A DNA stretch of 64,000 nt, taken from a bacterium. GTDB lineage: Bacteria > UBP6 > UBA1177. Both the position numbers and the translations under genes were made by a program. Every line of letters begins with the position of its first letter. The stretch's first letter is position 1. The DNA lies in assembly GCA_017961325.1 (NCBI GenBank), contig JAGCXM010000003.1:1-64000 (forward strand), read 5' to 3'. The notes below the pieces were generated by a model that was given only the letters and a program-made list of their open reading frames with translations, was not told where the DNA came from and made no database searches. Of the stretch, positions 43,762 to 53,435 are shown one piece after another.

Positions 43762-45143
43762 AATATTCCGCCGAAGAATTGACGCCGAGCCGCGTCGTAT
43801 CCGAACTCAACAGATTCATAATCGGTCAGGACGAAGCGAAAAAAGCGGTCGCCGTCGCACTGAGAAACCGTTGGAGACGATCGAAAATAGAGGATGATTT
43901 TCTGAGAAAGGAGATTACCCCGCGCAACATTCTCATGTCAGGTCCGACCGGAGTAGGCAAAACCGAGATTGCGAGAAGGCTCGCCGAAATCTCGAACGCT
44001 CCGTTTCTGAAAGTCGAAGCAACGAAATTCACCGAAGTCGGTTATGTCGGAAGAGACGTAGAATCGATGATAAAGGACCTTGTCAAACACGCCGTAAACG
44101 AAAAAAGGAAAATAGAAACTGAAATCGTCTACAAAAAGGCGGAAGAGGTTGCAATAGATAAAATTCTGGATCTGCTCAATGTTCCCGATCCGGAAAAACT
44201 TCCAAAAAATGAAGAAAATTACGACGAAAAATTCAAAAGACAGTCTGATTACCGCAAAAAAATGGCGGACAAACTTACTTCCGGCAAACTCGACGACAAA
44301 AAAGTGACCGTTCCGGTAAAACCGGCCTCCCCTATTCCCGTTTTCGAAATAGTAAGCGGCTCCGGCGGAATCGAAGAGATCGACTCAATGATAAAGGACA
44401 TGATGAGCAACATCTTTCCGCCTGACGGACAGCAGAAAGGAAAAAAGGAAAAAACGATGCCTGTTTCCGAAGCTTTCGGATATATTCTGCAGAACGAAGC
44501 GGAGAAACTGCTCGACAACGAAAAAATCATCCGTGAAGCACTTGAATGGGTGGAAGAGGAAGGTATTATTTTTATTGATGAAATCGACAAAATCATCGCA
44601 AGCGGTTCTTCTCATGGTCCGGATGTCTCGCGCGAAGGCGTCCAGCGCGACATTCTGCCGATAGTTGAAGGGTGCATTGTCAATACAAAGTACGGGGCCG
44701 TACGTACCGATCACATACTTTTCATTGCATCAGGCGCATTTCACATGAACTCGCCCGAAGATCTGATTCCCGAACTTCAGGGTCGTTTTCCGATAAAGGC
44801 ACGCCTTCTTTCGCTAACGAAAAACGATTTCGTCAAAATCCTCTCCGAAACCGAAAACTCGCTTCCGGCGCAGTATGCTGAACTGATGAAAGCCGAAAAC
44901 GTGACGCTCAACTTCACTCCGTCGGGAATCGAAGAGATTGCCGCGATAGCTTTTGAAGAGAACAACACGACGCAGGATATCGGCGCAAGAAGACTTCAGT
45001 CCGTCATGGAAATCCTGCTCGAAGACATTTCCTTTTCAGCCTCGGACAAAAGCGGCTCTAAAATCAAAATTGACAAGGCTTACGTCAGCAAATGGTACAA
45101 GTCGGCACGTGAAAACGAAAAACTTTCAAACTACATAATTTAG
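43758..45143 (+). CDS. hslU: ATP-dependent protease ATPase subunit HslU
   Basis: This 461-residue AAA+ ATPase has Walker [16 protein letters not shown], the pore motif GYVGRDVES, an intermediate I-domain (about 110-240), Walker [11 protein letters not shown] and sensor/Arg finger region [12 protein letters not shown]. It unfolds substrates and feeds them to HslV. Genes are in the canonical hslV-hslU order with a 4-base overlap. In many bacteria trmFO lies beside hslVU, but here it does not. Confidence 0.97.
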   Translation: MKYSAEELTPSRVVSELNRFIIGQDEAKKAVAVALRNRWRRSKIEDDFLRKEITPRNILMSGPTGVGKTEIARRLAEISNAPFLKVEATKFTEVGYVGRDVESMIKDLVKHAVNEKRKIETEIVYKKAEEVAIDKILDLLNVPDPEKLPKNEENYDEKFKRQSDYRKKMADKLTSGKLDDKKVTVPVKPASPIPVFEIVSGSGGIEEIDSMIKDMMSNIFPPDGQQKGKKEKTMPVSEAFGYILQNEAEKLLDNEKIIREALEWVEEEGIIFIDEIDKIIASGSSHGPDVSREGVQRDILPIVEGCIVNTKYGAVRTDHILFIASGAFHMNSPEDLIPELQGRFPIKARLLSLTKNDFVKILSETENSLPAQYAELMKAENVTLNFTPSGIEEIAAIAFEENNTTQDIGARRLQSVMEILLEDISFSASDKSGSKIKIDKAYVSKWYKSARENEKLSNYII

Positions 45144-45150
45144 AGGAAAA

Positions 45151-45411
45151 ATGCAGTATCAGTACGAAACAAGCGGAACCTGTTCCGAAATGATAATTTT
45201 CGACATCGACGAAAACAAAGTCGTCACGAACATCAAATTCATCGGCGGCTGCAACGGAAACCTGAAAGCAATTTCCAAACTCGTTGACGGCTGGGCAGCC
45301 GACCAGATCGCGGCGAAACTTCTCGGCAACGAATGCGGATTCAAAGGAACTTCATGCGCCGACCAGCTCGCAAAAGCGGTACTTGAAGCTGCTGAATCAT
45401 TAAAGAAATAG
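45151..45411 (+). CDS. TSCPD-domain small protein (TIGR03905 type)
   Basis: This 86-residue protein has conserved Cys at positions 11, 34, 62 and 69 and ends its core with GTSCADQLAKAV, the TSCPD-type motif found also at the C-terminus of some ribonucleotide reductases. The glycine-rich FIGGCNGNLKAI is typical of this family. A metal-binding role is probable. Seven bases after hslU; ends nine bases before a convergent gene. Confidence 0.88.
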   Translation: MQYQYETSGTCSEMIIFDIDENKVVTNIKFIGGCNGNLKAISKLVDGWAADQIAAKLLGNECGFKGTSCADQLAKAVLEAAESLKK

Positions 45412-45420
45412 TATTTTTTC

Positions 45421-46317
45421 TTAAAACACGGCACCCAAGGACATAAGGAAATTATAGCGGTCCATTTCCATTCTTTCACCATCAAGTCCGAGTTCTACGG
45501 TTGACGGCGTCACATTGAAAGAAGCAGCGACTTCAAACCATTTTATCCGGTATGCAATTCTGAAAATGAAAAATTCCCGGTGGAAAGGAATCATGTTCAC
45601 GGTGTAAAGCGCGATTTCGAAAGCAGTCGAAAAGCGGACATTGTAAATGTTGAGCAAATCGACCTGAATATTCAGACCGTAGGATTCCCAATGAATCGAA
45701 TTGTCAGACAGTCTGAGGTTTATTCCCTTTTTGAACCTTAAACCGAATCTCAGAAACGAGACTCCGACAGAAGCCTTGACTCCGAAAGCCCACCTCTCCT
45801 CCGATGTCGCGAAAATCGATATGCCGAACCTGTCACTTTTCTGAACCCAAGGTAAAAATTCAACGTTTTCAGCCACTTTTATTCCGTGATTTATAAATTT
45901 TGAAGGTTTTTCCCCTTTTTCCGTGTCCCCTTCATTTTCATAAAATTTCTCTTTGAACTCCTCTTTTTCATGCTGTGAAAGTTGCTTTATCTTTTCAAGC
46001 TGTTCCGATTTTTCATTTGCCTTTTCAGGATTTTCATCCTTTTTGTAAACGACTCTCACCATTTCTTCCATCAAATTTATGACATCGTCAACCGTAATTT
46101 CACTTATCGGAAGAGTTTTAACGAAGCCGTTTTCGGCCACAATCGAAATCGTTTTTTCATCGGGCATCTCTATCAGAAAGTTCATCTGAATGCTGTTTTT
46201 TTTGTAATGTTCAGAAATTCTGGCTCTGAAATCTTCAGGGACGTTTTCATCGAAGAAAACATTTCCGAAAAGGGAGAATGAAAAAATCAATGCGGCCAAA
46301 AACAAAAAAAACTTCAA
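45421..46317 (-). CDS. Predicted outer-membrane beta-barrel protein of unknown family
   Basis: A TTG at 46317 with AAAGAG seven bases upstream gives 298 residues. The signal peptide ends FGNV or nearby. Residues ~25-140 are soluble and charged (Glu/Lys-rich near 100-140). From ~150 on the sequence alternates hydrophobic and polar residues in beta strands (WAFGVKASVGVSFLRFGLRF, YGLNIQVDLLNIYNVRF) and ends in GAVF, with the terminal Phe typical of outer-membrane barrels. The specific family is not recognised. It follows the lipoprotein gene upstream by 11 bases. Confidence 0.7.
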   Translation of the reverse strand: MKFFLFLAALIFSFSLFGNVFFDENVPEDFRARISEHYKKNSIQMNFLIEMPDEKTISIVAENGFVKTLPISEITVDDVINLMEEMVRVVYKKDENPEKANEKSEQLEKIKQLSQHEKEEFKEKFYENEGDTEKGEKPSKFINHGIKVAENVEFLPWVQKSDRFGISIFATSEERWAFGVKASVGVSFLRFGLRFKKGINLRLSDNSIHWESYGLNIQVDLLNIYNVRFSTAFEIALYTVNMIPFHREFFIFRIAYRIKWFEVAASFNVTPSTVELGLDGERMEMDRYNFLMSLGAVF

Positions 46318-46328
46318 ATCCAATCTCT

Positions 46329-46847
46329 TTAAGGGATAAACCCCATCTTTTCCGATGTTTCCAGAACATCGGGGTTCTTAGGATCCAACGTAAGCATAAC
46401 ATGCGAAAAAAACTTTGCTTTTTCGAAATCTCTGCTTTCAATCGCCTTTCGCATCGGCACAAAAGCTATGTGCGGAAAAACAATTTTTCCGTCAACTGTC
46501 CTGACCCGTTCGATATTTTTGGTCATGTAAAAAGTGTAAAGTTCATCGCTTCCTTTTTTGTATTTCTTGTCGTAAAAAGTGTAGGAAATCTTGGTGTAAC
46601 CGTTTTCTTCCGGCATAACCTCGAATTCCGAAGGTTTGAAAACGAAGCAGTATTCCGCGAAATCCTGTTCCGAAAACGCAGCTTTCGTATTTCTATCGAG
46701 GAGCGAATATGCCCTCTTCGTGTCCCCGTCAATTCTTGCCTGCATAAATTCTTCAATAATATCAGGCTGTTTTTCTGCTTTCTGGCAAGATGCGGCAAAC
46801 AATGAAAAAAAGATTAAAAAAAGTGCCGAAAGCCGCTGCAAACGCAT
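46329..46847 (-). CDS. Lipoprotein with NTF2/DUF4878-like fold
   Basis: This 172-residue protein has lipobox AASC and a single alpha+beta domain (IEEFMQARIDGDTKRAYSLL, TKISYTFYDKKY) like DUF4878/NTF2 domains. The function is unknown. A weak ribosome site precedes the ATG, four bases after deoC, so it is probably in the same operon as deoC and the barrel protein. Confidence 0.75.
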   Translation of the reverse strand: MRLQRLSALFLIFFSLFAASCQKAEKQPDIIEEFMQARIDGDTKRAYSLLDRNTKAAFSEQDFAEYCFVFKPSEFEVMPEENGYTKISYTFYDKKYKKGSDELYTFYMTKNIERVRTVDGKIVFPHIAFVPMRKAIESRDFEKAKFFSHVMLTLDPKNPDVLETSEKMGFIP

Positions 46848-46851
46848 ATTT

Positions 46852-47625
46852 TTACCATTTTTCCATTATTGAAACAGAGCTGCTGCAGCCGATTCTGTCA
46901 GCTCCGGCATTCATCATCGCAATCAGTGTTTCCTTGTCCCTTATTCCGCCTGCCGCCTTGACTCCGAGCCTGTTTCCGGCAATCATTCTGAGCAGTCTTA
47001 CATCGCCGACCGTCGCTTTTCCGTTGACTCCCGTCGAAGTTTTGAGCATGTCGGCTCCGGCAAAGACAGCAATAAGCGCGGCATATATTTTTTCATCTTC
47101 CGAAAGCTCCGACGTTTCGAGTATTACTTTCGTATAAGCCTTTGTTTTCATTGTGTTTTTCAAGATTTCAAAGCACTCTTTGAACATTCCGCTTTTAACA
47201 AGTCCGATGTTTATTACGACATCGATTTCATCTGCTCCGTCAGCCGCAGCGGCAGCCGATTCCGCCATCTTTGCCGCAGCAGTTGAAGCTCCGAGAGGGA
47301 AATCTATTACCGTCGCGATTTTAAAATCAGCACCGTTTTCACGCCTGAAATCGAAAGCCGTTCTAACCCAGACCGGGTTGATGCAGACCGCCTTGAATCC
47401 GTATTTTTTCGCCTCTCCGCAGATTTTCAGGACATCGTCCTTTCCTGCGCTGAAGGAAAGAACCGTGTGGTCAATCGCTTTTGCAGCGACTTCTCCGGTG
47501 ATTTCAGGCGCACCGTAACAGAAACCGAGATTTTCCTCGATTTTTCTGACTTCGCTCTGCGGAATTTCAAGAATTTCTGCAAGTTTTTCCGCCTTTTCAA
47601 GAATACTATCCTTTGAAAACTCCAT
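46852..47625 (-). CDS. deoC: Deoxyribose-phosphate aldolase
   Basis: The ATG at 47625 with AAGGAG upstream gives 257 residues. The TIM-barrel aldolase signatures are VIDFPLGASTAAAKMAE, DEIDVVINIGLVKSG, KVILETSEL and the Schiff-base Lys in DMLKTSTGVNGKATVGDV. It splits deoxyribose 5-phosphate into glyceraldehyde 3-phosphate and acetaldehyde. No other deoxynucleoside-catabolism genes are adjacent. Confidence 0.96.
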   Translation of the reverse strand: MEFSKDSILEKAEKLAEILEIPQSEVRKIEENLGFCYGAPEITGEVAAKAIDHTVLSFSAGKDDVLKICGEAKKYGFKAVCINPVWVRTAFDFRRENGADFKIATVIDFPLGASTAAAKMAESAAAAADGADEIDVVINIGLVKSGMFKECFEILKNTMKTKAYTKVILETSELSEDEKIYAALIAVFAGADMLKTSTGVNGKATVGDVRLLRMIAGNRLGVKAAGGIRDKETLIAMMNAGADRIGCSSSVSIMEKW

Positions 47626-47643
47626 TATTTTCTCCTTCAAAAA

Positions 47644-48582
47644 TTATTTCAACGTTCCGTTCAACTTCATTTCAGCAACTTCGCAAAGTGTTTTGAATTC
47701 AAAGCCGTTTTGCTTATAAAAATTTATAACTCTCTGGAATCTTTCAATTTTTCTTTTGAGTAAAAACGCAAGATCGGGCTGTTTGCCTTGAAGCGGCGCA
47801 AACAGATGCGATTCTCCGGCGTCACAGAGATCTATTCCGTGCGCCTCTATATTTATGAAACTTCTTCTTTTCGATACTTTGAGCATAAGATTGAGAAGAA
47901 AATCGGGAAAAGTTATTATCGAAGTACCGATAAGCGGGATTTCGGCAAGAGGAAAAAGAGTCGTCATCGGCAGTTCGACAAAATTTCCTTCAGATTTTAC
48001 ATCTCTCACTGTTTTATCAATAAATTCAGGCGTATACCGGCCGAAAGCGTCGGCAAAAGAAGAAATTATAGACTTCGAATTATGTCCCGAAAGTTTTTTC
48101 AGATTTATCAGAAGCCACTTTGCAAGGTAGTACGAAATTGAAGGAAAAAGCGAGGAATCATAAATATAACCAACTGATTTTAATGAAGAAATCAAATCGG
48201 CTGAAGAATTGTAGCCGGGACTTCTGAACCCTTTGCAGAGAACTCCGGCCGTCTCTTCCAGAAAGTCACGGTTCTTTTTAACTTCCTGATAAATCTCATC
48301 TTTTGAAAGCCTTGTCAGCCGATAGTCGTGCGAAAACGAATGGTCTGCCATTTCATGCCCTTCTGCCGCGATTTTTTTCAGAATATCCCTGTTTTTTTCA
48401 TTAAATCCGTGGGATGTCACGAAAAACGTCGCTTTTACCGAAGTTTCCTTAAAAAGCTCCAGAAAACGGATCAACCCGTTCGTATAAATCGGATCTTCGT
48501 CAATTTCGGAGGCATCCAGACCGTGTATCGCGTAATAGCAGACGATCGGATCAACATCGACGTTTATGCATGCAGTTTTCAT
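47644..48582 (-). CDS. Polysaccharide deacetylase (NodB-like) family protein
   Basis: The ATG at 48582 with GGAG upstream gives 312 residues. The NodB metal site is present: INVDVDP (Asp) and DHSFSHDY (HxxxH), with ATFFVTSHGF and GFRSPGYNSS. It probably removes acetyl groups from a surface or lipid-linked glycan. There is no signal peptide, so it may act in the cytoplasm on a glycan precursor. An acetyltransferase gene lies just upstream, hinting at opposite or linked acetyl chemistry. Confidence 0.88.
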   Translation of the reverse strand: MKTACINVDVDPIVCYYAIHGLDASEIDEDPIYTNGLIRFLELFKETSVKATFFVTSHGFNEKNRDILKKIAAEGHEMADHSFSHDYRLTRLSKDEIYQEVKKNRDFLEETAGVLCKGFRSPGYNSSADLISSLKSVGYIYDSSLFPSISYYLAKWLLINLKKLSGHNSKSIISSFADAFGRYTPEFIDKTVRDVKSEGNFVELPMTTLFPLAEIPLIGTSIITFPDFLLNLMLKVSKRRSFINIEAHGIDLCDAGESHLFAPLQGKQPDLAFLLKRKIERFQRVINFYKQNGFEFKTLCEVAEMKLNGTLK

Positions 48583-48587
48583 TGAAA

Positions 48588-49013
48588 TCACTCCGTTTTT
48601 TCCATTTCGAAATAGGTTAGTCCGGTCATTTGGCAGACGCCGCTACGGACTATTCTGAAACCGTGCCCTCTGTAAAAACCGACCGCTCTTGAATTGCCGG
48701 CATAAACCTGAAGCCGCAGCTCACGCCTGTCTTCAAGCGCAGAATTTAAAAGCGCCGAGCCGATTCCTCTGTTCCAGAATTCCGGAAGGACAAAAAGCCC
48801 CTCCAGATATTCACCGGAAAACGAAACAACCCCAAGGACCCTGCCGTTTTCCTCAAAAACGAGGTTCTTGCAGTGTCTTATCGTATCAGATGAAAAATTC
48901 TTTCTGTCTTTTCTGAAAAAACCGGGATCGACATTCAAAAAAACAGCATCGTTTGACTTTTCGTAAACAGTTTCAATTTCTTTCAAATCGGATTCCCTGA
49001 AATTTCTTATCAT
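48588..49013 (-). CDS. GNAT family N-acetyltransferase
   Basis: The ATG at 49013 gives 141 residues (a TTG two codons earlier is possible). The acetyl-CoA motif is LPEFWNRGIGSALLNSAL, followed by LRLQVYAGNSRAVGFYRGHGF, the RimI-like C-terminal part. The substrate is unknown. It precedes the deacetylase gene by five bases in one operon. Confidence 0.88.
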   Translation of the reverse strand: MIRNFRESDLKEIETVYEKSNDAVFLNVDPGFFRKDRKNFSSDTIRHCKNLVFEENGRVLGVVSFSGEYLEGLFVLPEFWNRGIGSALLNSALEDRRELRLQVYAGNSRAVGFYRGHGFRIVRSGVCQMTGLTYFEMEKTE

Positions 49014-49037
49014 CTTCAACCGATTGATTTTATTGAA

Positions 49038-51917
49038 CTAATCGTAAGCACCTGCTCGTTTGAGCATATCAACGATATGGTAGTTTCCAGTGTATTGGGC
49101 GCGCGTTACAGCCGTTCTGCCCCTTTCATCCTTAGCATTGAGATCTGCTTTTTTTGTGATGAGAAGCTGCACTGCCTTTTCAAAGCCGCGTCCTGCAGCA
49201 ATCATAAGCGGAGTGCTTTTCTGCTTGTCGGTAATCGTAAAATTCGCCCCCCTGTTAAGAAGAGCCAGAACGACATGTTCCTCTCTCTTTGCGCAGGCAT
49301 AAAGCAGAACCGTTTCACCTTCCTTGTTTTTTGCTTCAATATCGGCTCCGGCGTCAAGAAACATCTCTATCATCTTAACATCACCGTTTCTGACGGCATA
49401 CCAAAGCGGAAAAAGACCGTCACTGAATCTTCTGTTCACCGAAATCTTACGTTGAATCATATTCAGGGCAATGTCATGGTAGCTGTTGAGAGCGGCATAG
49501 GCTATGATTTCATCCTGTTCGGAACGCTTTTCAATGAGTGCGTTTTTCGCAAGAAGATAGAGGACGATATCGTGTCTGTTTTCCCTTTTCGCAAGAATCA
49601 GCGCCGTGTCACCGTTTTTATCAGCCGAATCTATCGAAGCTCCTTTCTCCGCAAAGGTTTTCACGAATTTGATATGTCCCTTTTTTGCCGCGACGATAAG
49701 CGGGGTAAGGCCGTTGTTGTCAGCTTTGTTCAAATCGGCGTTTTTGTCGATAAGAAGTTCAACCATATCGTCGAAATTTTTGTGAAGCGCGATGAGAAGC
49801 GGCGTATTTCCGAAAGAATCGGTTTCGTTTGCTGAAGAACCGTGCTCAAGGAAAAGTTTCACAAGTCCGGTGTTTCCGCGCGATGCCGCAATAAGAATTG
49901 CCGAGTTCCCTTCGTCGTCCTTGATATCGATTTTCGCATTGTTCATAACAAGCATATGAACCATTCGCGGCCTGTCTGCAAGAACTGCCGATACAAGCGC
50001 CGTTCTCTTTCTGTTATCCGTGAGATTTACATTCGCACCGTATTTTATGAGGCTGTTTGCGACCTCTTTCTTGTCGTTCTCGACCGCCCACATAAGAACT
50101 GTTTTGCCGTTGCCGTCCTTGATGTCCATATTCGCCTTGCCGGCCGCCAGGACATCAATCATCTCACGGTTGTTTGTAAAAGCAGCGATCCAAAGTGCGC
50201 TTAGTCCGTCGCTGAACTTGGTGTTGACGTTGAATCCCAGAGTGACCAAAGTCTGAACGAGCTCAACGTCACCGATGACAAGTCCGCGCTGCATGAGGGA
50301 AACGGCTTCGGTACTTTTGAGTTTTGCACCATGTTTTCCAAGAAGTTTCGCCATCTCATATTTGCGCCGCTCGACGCAGTAGGTAACAAGGCTTTTGCCC
50401 GTTTTATCGGAAATTTCCGCCTTTGCACCTGATTTGAGAAGAAGTTCGGCCATGTCGGTCCTGTCTTTAACAGCGGCATACCAAAGCAAGGTGAGACCGT
50501 CCTCATAAACTTTATTTACATCCGGTTTAAAAGGCACGAGAACACGAACCTTTTCGATATCCTCATTTATAACCGCCTGTTTGAGCATCAAATCGGCTTC
50601 CTCCGGAGAGATGCGGATTCCCGCTTTCATGAAACGGCTTACCGCTTCGGCATTTCCGGTTTCTATCGCCCAGAAAACCACCGTTTGTCCCGAAGAATCC
50701 TTGATTCCGGTATTGATGTCACCTTTCAGATATTCGTCAAAAGCGTTCCAAGAACCTTTTTCAGCCGCAATCCACAGAATAGTCCTGCCGTTTTCGAATG
50801 TAAGATTCAGCATACTTTTCTGTTTTGCGACAATTGAGGCTATCCACTGATCGTCTTTGTCTACCGAAATGCGCATCAAAGCCATAGCTTCGGTGGAAGA
50901 AAGCTGCGCACCTCTGCCGGAAAAATATCCAACCATTATTTTCCGGCCGCTTAAAATGGCTATAAGAAGCGGTGAAAGCCCCGTACTGTCGTGATAATTG
51001 ATACTTGCACCTTTTGCAAGAAGTCTTTTTGCAAGGTCGAGATCACCTGATTTAGCCGCCTCGATAAGCTCAAGATTGACTTCTTCAAGGCTTTTTACAA
51101 CCGGATAAAGAGAAACTCTTTTCCCCGTTTTTCTGCCCGAAAAAATCTCTATAACATCATCTTTTGCAACATATCCTGCAAGTTCGAACCGTACAGTGTG
51201 CGTTCCCGGCTCTATCCCGCTGATTGTACACGGAACAGTGCAGCTTTTCGGCGAATTTCCGGATGCATCCAAAGTGACTTTGATTCCTGTCTTGTCAGAC
51301 GAAAACTCCGCCGTTCCCGGTGCAACAACGACCGGAGCCGGAGCTTCAGCGACCTTGACTTCCGGCACGACATATTCCTTCGGGGCAGCTTCCTTGAAAT
51401 TTTCAGCCTTGTATTTTTCAAGTTCTTTGTTCTGCTCGACAAAAGCAGGGGTTTCAGTCTTTTTTCCGTGAATCATGAAGACAACGGTTTCAATAGCTTT
51501 TTTCATTCCGGCTGCCGTTCCGTTGAAATCGGTTGCACCTGCTTCAGTCTTTCTGTTACCGTCGACATAGATGTAGTTCACCGTCAAAGTGAAGATTCCG
51601 GCGAAGTATTCAACTGTCGGAACGACAATGATGTCCGCTTTCACTGCCTTTCCTATCTCGATCTGGCATTCCATCTGTCTGCATTTCGACCATTCGGGAG
51701 AGCGCTTTATCACGCTTTCAACCTGATCCTGCGGAATTATCGTGTATTTTCCGATACTTCCGAGAAGTTTGATAATATAATCCTTTGAACCGTGAACAAC
51801 ATCGGGGTGAATTTTTCCTGTGCTGTCGGAAATATCCATAACGGCTAGAGTTTCGGCGGAAATAGTAGAAGAAACGAATAAAATCACAACAATAATAAAG
51901 AAATATCTTTTGAACAT
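49038..51917 (-). CDS. Secreted ankyrin-repeat protein with CsgG-like and PEGA domains
   Basis: The 959-residue protein has a signal peptide (VSSTISAET), a CsgG/TolB-N-like domain (about 20-150: LAVMDISDSTG, IIPQDQVESVIKR), a Pro/Ala linker, a PEGA-like domain (about 200-265: CTVPCTISGIEPGTHTVRFE) and then about twenty ankyrin repeats to the end (for example DSTGLSPLLIAILSGRKIM, DNNGLTPLIVAAKKGHIKF). Ankyrin repeats bind proteins; a periplasmic or surface binding role is inferred. A GGGAGG site precedes the ATG. Confidence 0.88.
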   Translation of the reverse strand: MFKRYFFIIVVILFVSSTISAETLAVMDISDSTGKIHPDVVHGSKDYIIKLLGSIGKYTIIPQDQVESVIKRSPEWSKCRQMECQIEIGKAVKADIIVVPTVEYFAGIFTLTVNYIYVDGNRKTEAGATDFNGTAAGMKKAIETVVFMIHGKKTETPAFVEQNKELEKYKAENFKEAAPKEYVVPEVKVAEAPAPVVVAPGTAEFSSDKTGIKVTLDASGNSPKSCTVPCTISGIEPGTHTVRFELAGYVAKDDVIEIFSGRKTGKRVSLYPVVKSLEEVNLELIEAAKSGDLDLAKRLLAKGASINYHDSTGLSPLLIAILSGRKIMVGYFSGRGAQLSSTEAMALMRISVDKDDQWIASIVAKQKSMLNLTFENGRTILWIAAEKGSWNAFDEYLKGDINTGIKDSSGQTVVFWAIETGNAEAVSRFMKAGIRISPEEADLMLKQAVINEDIEKVRVLVPFKPDVNKVYEDGLTLLWYAAVKDRTDMAELLLKSGAKAEISDKTGKSLVTYCVERRKYEMAKLLGKHGAKLKSTEAVSLMQRGLVIGDVELVQTLVTLGFNVNTKFSDGLSALWIAAFTNNREMIDVLAAGKANMDIKDGNGKTVLMWAVENDKKEVANSLIKYGANVNLTDNRKRTALVSAVLADRPRMVHMLVMNNAKIDIKDDEGNSAILIAASRGNTGLVKLFLEHGSSANETDSFGNTPLLIALHKNFDDMVELLIDKNADLNKADNNGLTPLIVAAKKGHIKFVKTFAEKGASIDSADKNGDTALILAKRENRHDIVLYLLAKNALIEKRSEQDEIIAYAALNSYHDIALNMIQRKISVNRRFSDGLFPLWYAVRNGDVKMIEMFLDAGADIEAKNKEGETVLLYACAKREEHVVLALLNRGANFTITDKQKSTPLMIAAGRGFEKAVQLLITKKADLNAKDERGRTAVTRAQYTGNYHIVDMLKRAGAYD

Positions 51918-52011
51918 TTACAGCCTCCCCCAAACCAAATAACGCGGAAGTATACTTAAAAGACTACCAAATAAAAGAAAAAACATCCGTTCCTTTAAAA
52001 TGTTACAAAAC

Positions 52012-52039
52012 TTGAAAAAAATCGGACAATGACTAAACT
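52012..52039 (+). promoter_or_regulatory. Promoter for pyrH-frr
   Basis: TTGAAA (52012-52017) and TAAACT (52034-52039) are separated by 16 bases; a T6 tract starts eight bases after the -10 box. Confidence 0.45.
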
Positions 52040-52065
52040 TTTGTGACTTTTTTACGGAGGAGCCG

Positions 52066-52776
52066 ATGTTATATAAAAGAATACTGCTGAAAGTCAGCGG
52101 TGAAGCAATGCTTGCCAAAGACGGAAAACCGATCGATCAGGAGTTTCTTTCATACCTTTCAAACGAAATCAGGCCTTTGACGGATGCGGGCGCTCAGGTT
52201 GCGATAGTTGTCGGCGGCGGCAACATTTTCAGAGGACTTTCGGCGAATACCGAAAGCGGGCTCGACCGCGTTACTGGCGACAACATGGGAATGCTTGCGA
52301 CGATGATAAATTCGCTTGCGCTCAAAGCGGCGTTCGAGGCTCACGGAATGCCGACGACAGTTATGTCAGCGATAGAAATCAACAAAGTAGCCGAATATTT
52401 CGTCCGTGAAAATGCGGTGAAACACCTTGAAAACGGCAGAATAGTTGTCTTCGGCGCCGGAACAGGCAATCCCTTCTTCACGACCGACACGGCGGCAGCT
52501 CTGCGCGCAGTCGAGATCGGCGCGGATGTTCTTATAAAAGCAACTAAAGTTGACGGACTTTATGACAAAGATCCGAAGAAATTCGCGGACGCGGTTTTTA
52601 TCAAAAAGACCACTTACCAGGATGCGATTGCGAGAAAACTCAAAGTCATGGACATGACGGCGATAACTCTCTGCGAAGAGAACAAGTTGCCGGTAAAAAT
52701 CATAAATATCTTTGAAAAAGGCAATATTTTCAAGGCATTAAACAGCGACGAAATTGGTAGTACAGTTACATATTAG
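52066..52776 (+). CDS. pyrH: UMP kinase
   Basis: This 236-residue amino-acid-kinase-fold enzyme has KRILLKVSGEAML, VVGGGNIFRG, DRVTGDNMGMLATMIN and GTGNPFFTTDTAAALRA. It converts UMP to UDP for RNA synthesis and is allosterically controlled by UTP and GTP. A strong ACGGAGGAG precedes the ATG. It is followed by frr, the common pyrH-frr order, without tsf here. Confidence 0.97.
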   Translation: MLYKRILLKVSGEAMLAKDGKPIDQEFLSYLSNEIRPLTDAGAQVAIVVGGGNIFRGLSANTESGLDRVTGDNMGMLATMINSLALKAAFEAHGMPTTVMSAIEINKVAEYFVRENAVKHLENGRIVVFGAGTGNPFFTTDTAAALRAVEIGADVLIKATKVDGLYDKDPKKFADAVFIKKTTYQDAIARKLKVMDMTAITLCEENKLPVKIINIFEKGNIFKALNSDEIGSTVTY

Positions 52777-52785
52777 GAGAGAAAA

Positions 52786-53349
52786 ATGTTTGAACAGAAA
52801 GCTTTTTTTGACACAATGAAATCAAATTACGACAAGTCGATCGATTCCTACAAAAACGAAATCGGACAGTACAGAACGGGAAAGGCTTCCCCGAAACTGC
52901 TCGACAGCATTTCCGTTGATTATTACGGAACGAAAACCCCGCTCAACCAGATGGCTTCGGTCACGACTCCCGATGCAAGACTCATCGTCGTCCAGCCGTA
53001 TGACCGCTCGGCTTTGAACAAAATCGAAACGGCTATCAGAAACGCGAACATCGGATTCAACCCGAGCAATGACGGCATCGTTGTAAAAGTTCCGGTTCCC
53101 GCTCTCACGCAGGAAAGAAGAAAAGAACTCGTAAAACAGCTGAGCCAGCTTTCAGAAAAATTCAAAGTCAGCCTGAGAAACATCCGCCGCGACGCACTTG
53201 ACGAAATCAAACGCGCTCAGAAAGACAAGGAAATCACCGAAGACGACGAGAAGAAATTCACCGACAGGATCCAGAAAGACCTCAACGACTACATCAAAAA
53301 ACTCGAAGACATCACGAAAGCAAAAGAAAAAGAGATCCTCGAAGGATAA
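52786..53349 (+). CDS. frr: Ribosome recycling factor
   Basis: This 187-residue protein is RRF: the N-terminal helical hairpin, the small domain with VDYYGTKTPLNQMASVT and ARLIVVQPYDRSAL, and the long C-terminal helices (VSLRNIRRDALDEIKRAQKD). It releases ribosomes from mRNA after termination with EF-G. It follows pyrH by nine bases. Confidence 0.98.
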   Translation: MFEQKAFFDTMKSNYDKSIDSYKNEIGQYRTGKASPKLLDSISVDYYGTKTPLNQMASVTTPDARLIVVQPYDRSALNKIETAIRNANIGFNPSNDGIVVKVPVPALTQERRKELVKQLSQLSEKFKVSLRNIRRDALDEIKRAQKDKEITEDDEKKFTDRIQKDLNDYIKKLEDITKAKEKEILEG

Positions 53350-53353
53350 TCCT

Positions 53354-53427
53354 GTAGAGACGTCATAATATGGCGTCTCGGATAATTTCCCATTGTTTCT
53401 TTGAAACGTCATAATATGGCGTCTCTA
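53354..53427. repeat. Twin REP-like palindromes after frr
   Basis: Two near-identical 23-bp imperfect palindromes, GAGACGTCATAATATGGCGTCTC (53357-53379) and GAAACG... (53403-53425), lie 23 bases apart in the same orientation. The outer sequences GTAGAGACG (53354-53362) and CGTCTCTAC (53419-53427) are inverted repeats. Each unit can form an 11-bp stem. The location between convergent genes fits a bidirectional terminator, a REP/BIME pair or a small miniature element. GTAGAGACG-type palindromes are known in cyanobacterial genomes; that link is only a resemblance. Confidence 0.65.
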
Positions 53428-53435
53428 CGAGTGTT

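Noticed and set aside
53354-53427. CRISPR-like repeats
   Set aside because: Only two units, palindromic, no spacer series and no cas genes; treated as a REP-like pair instead.
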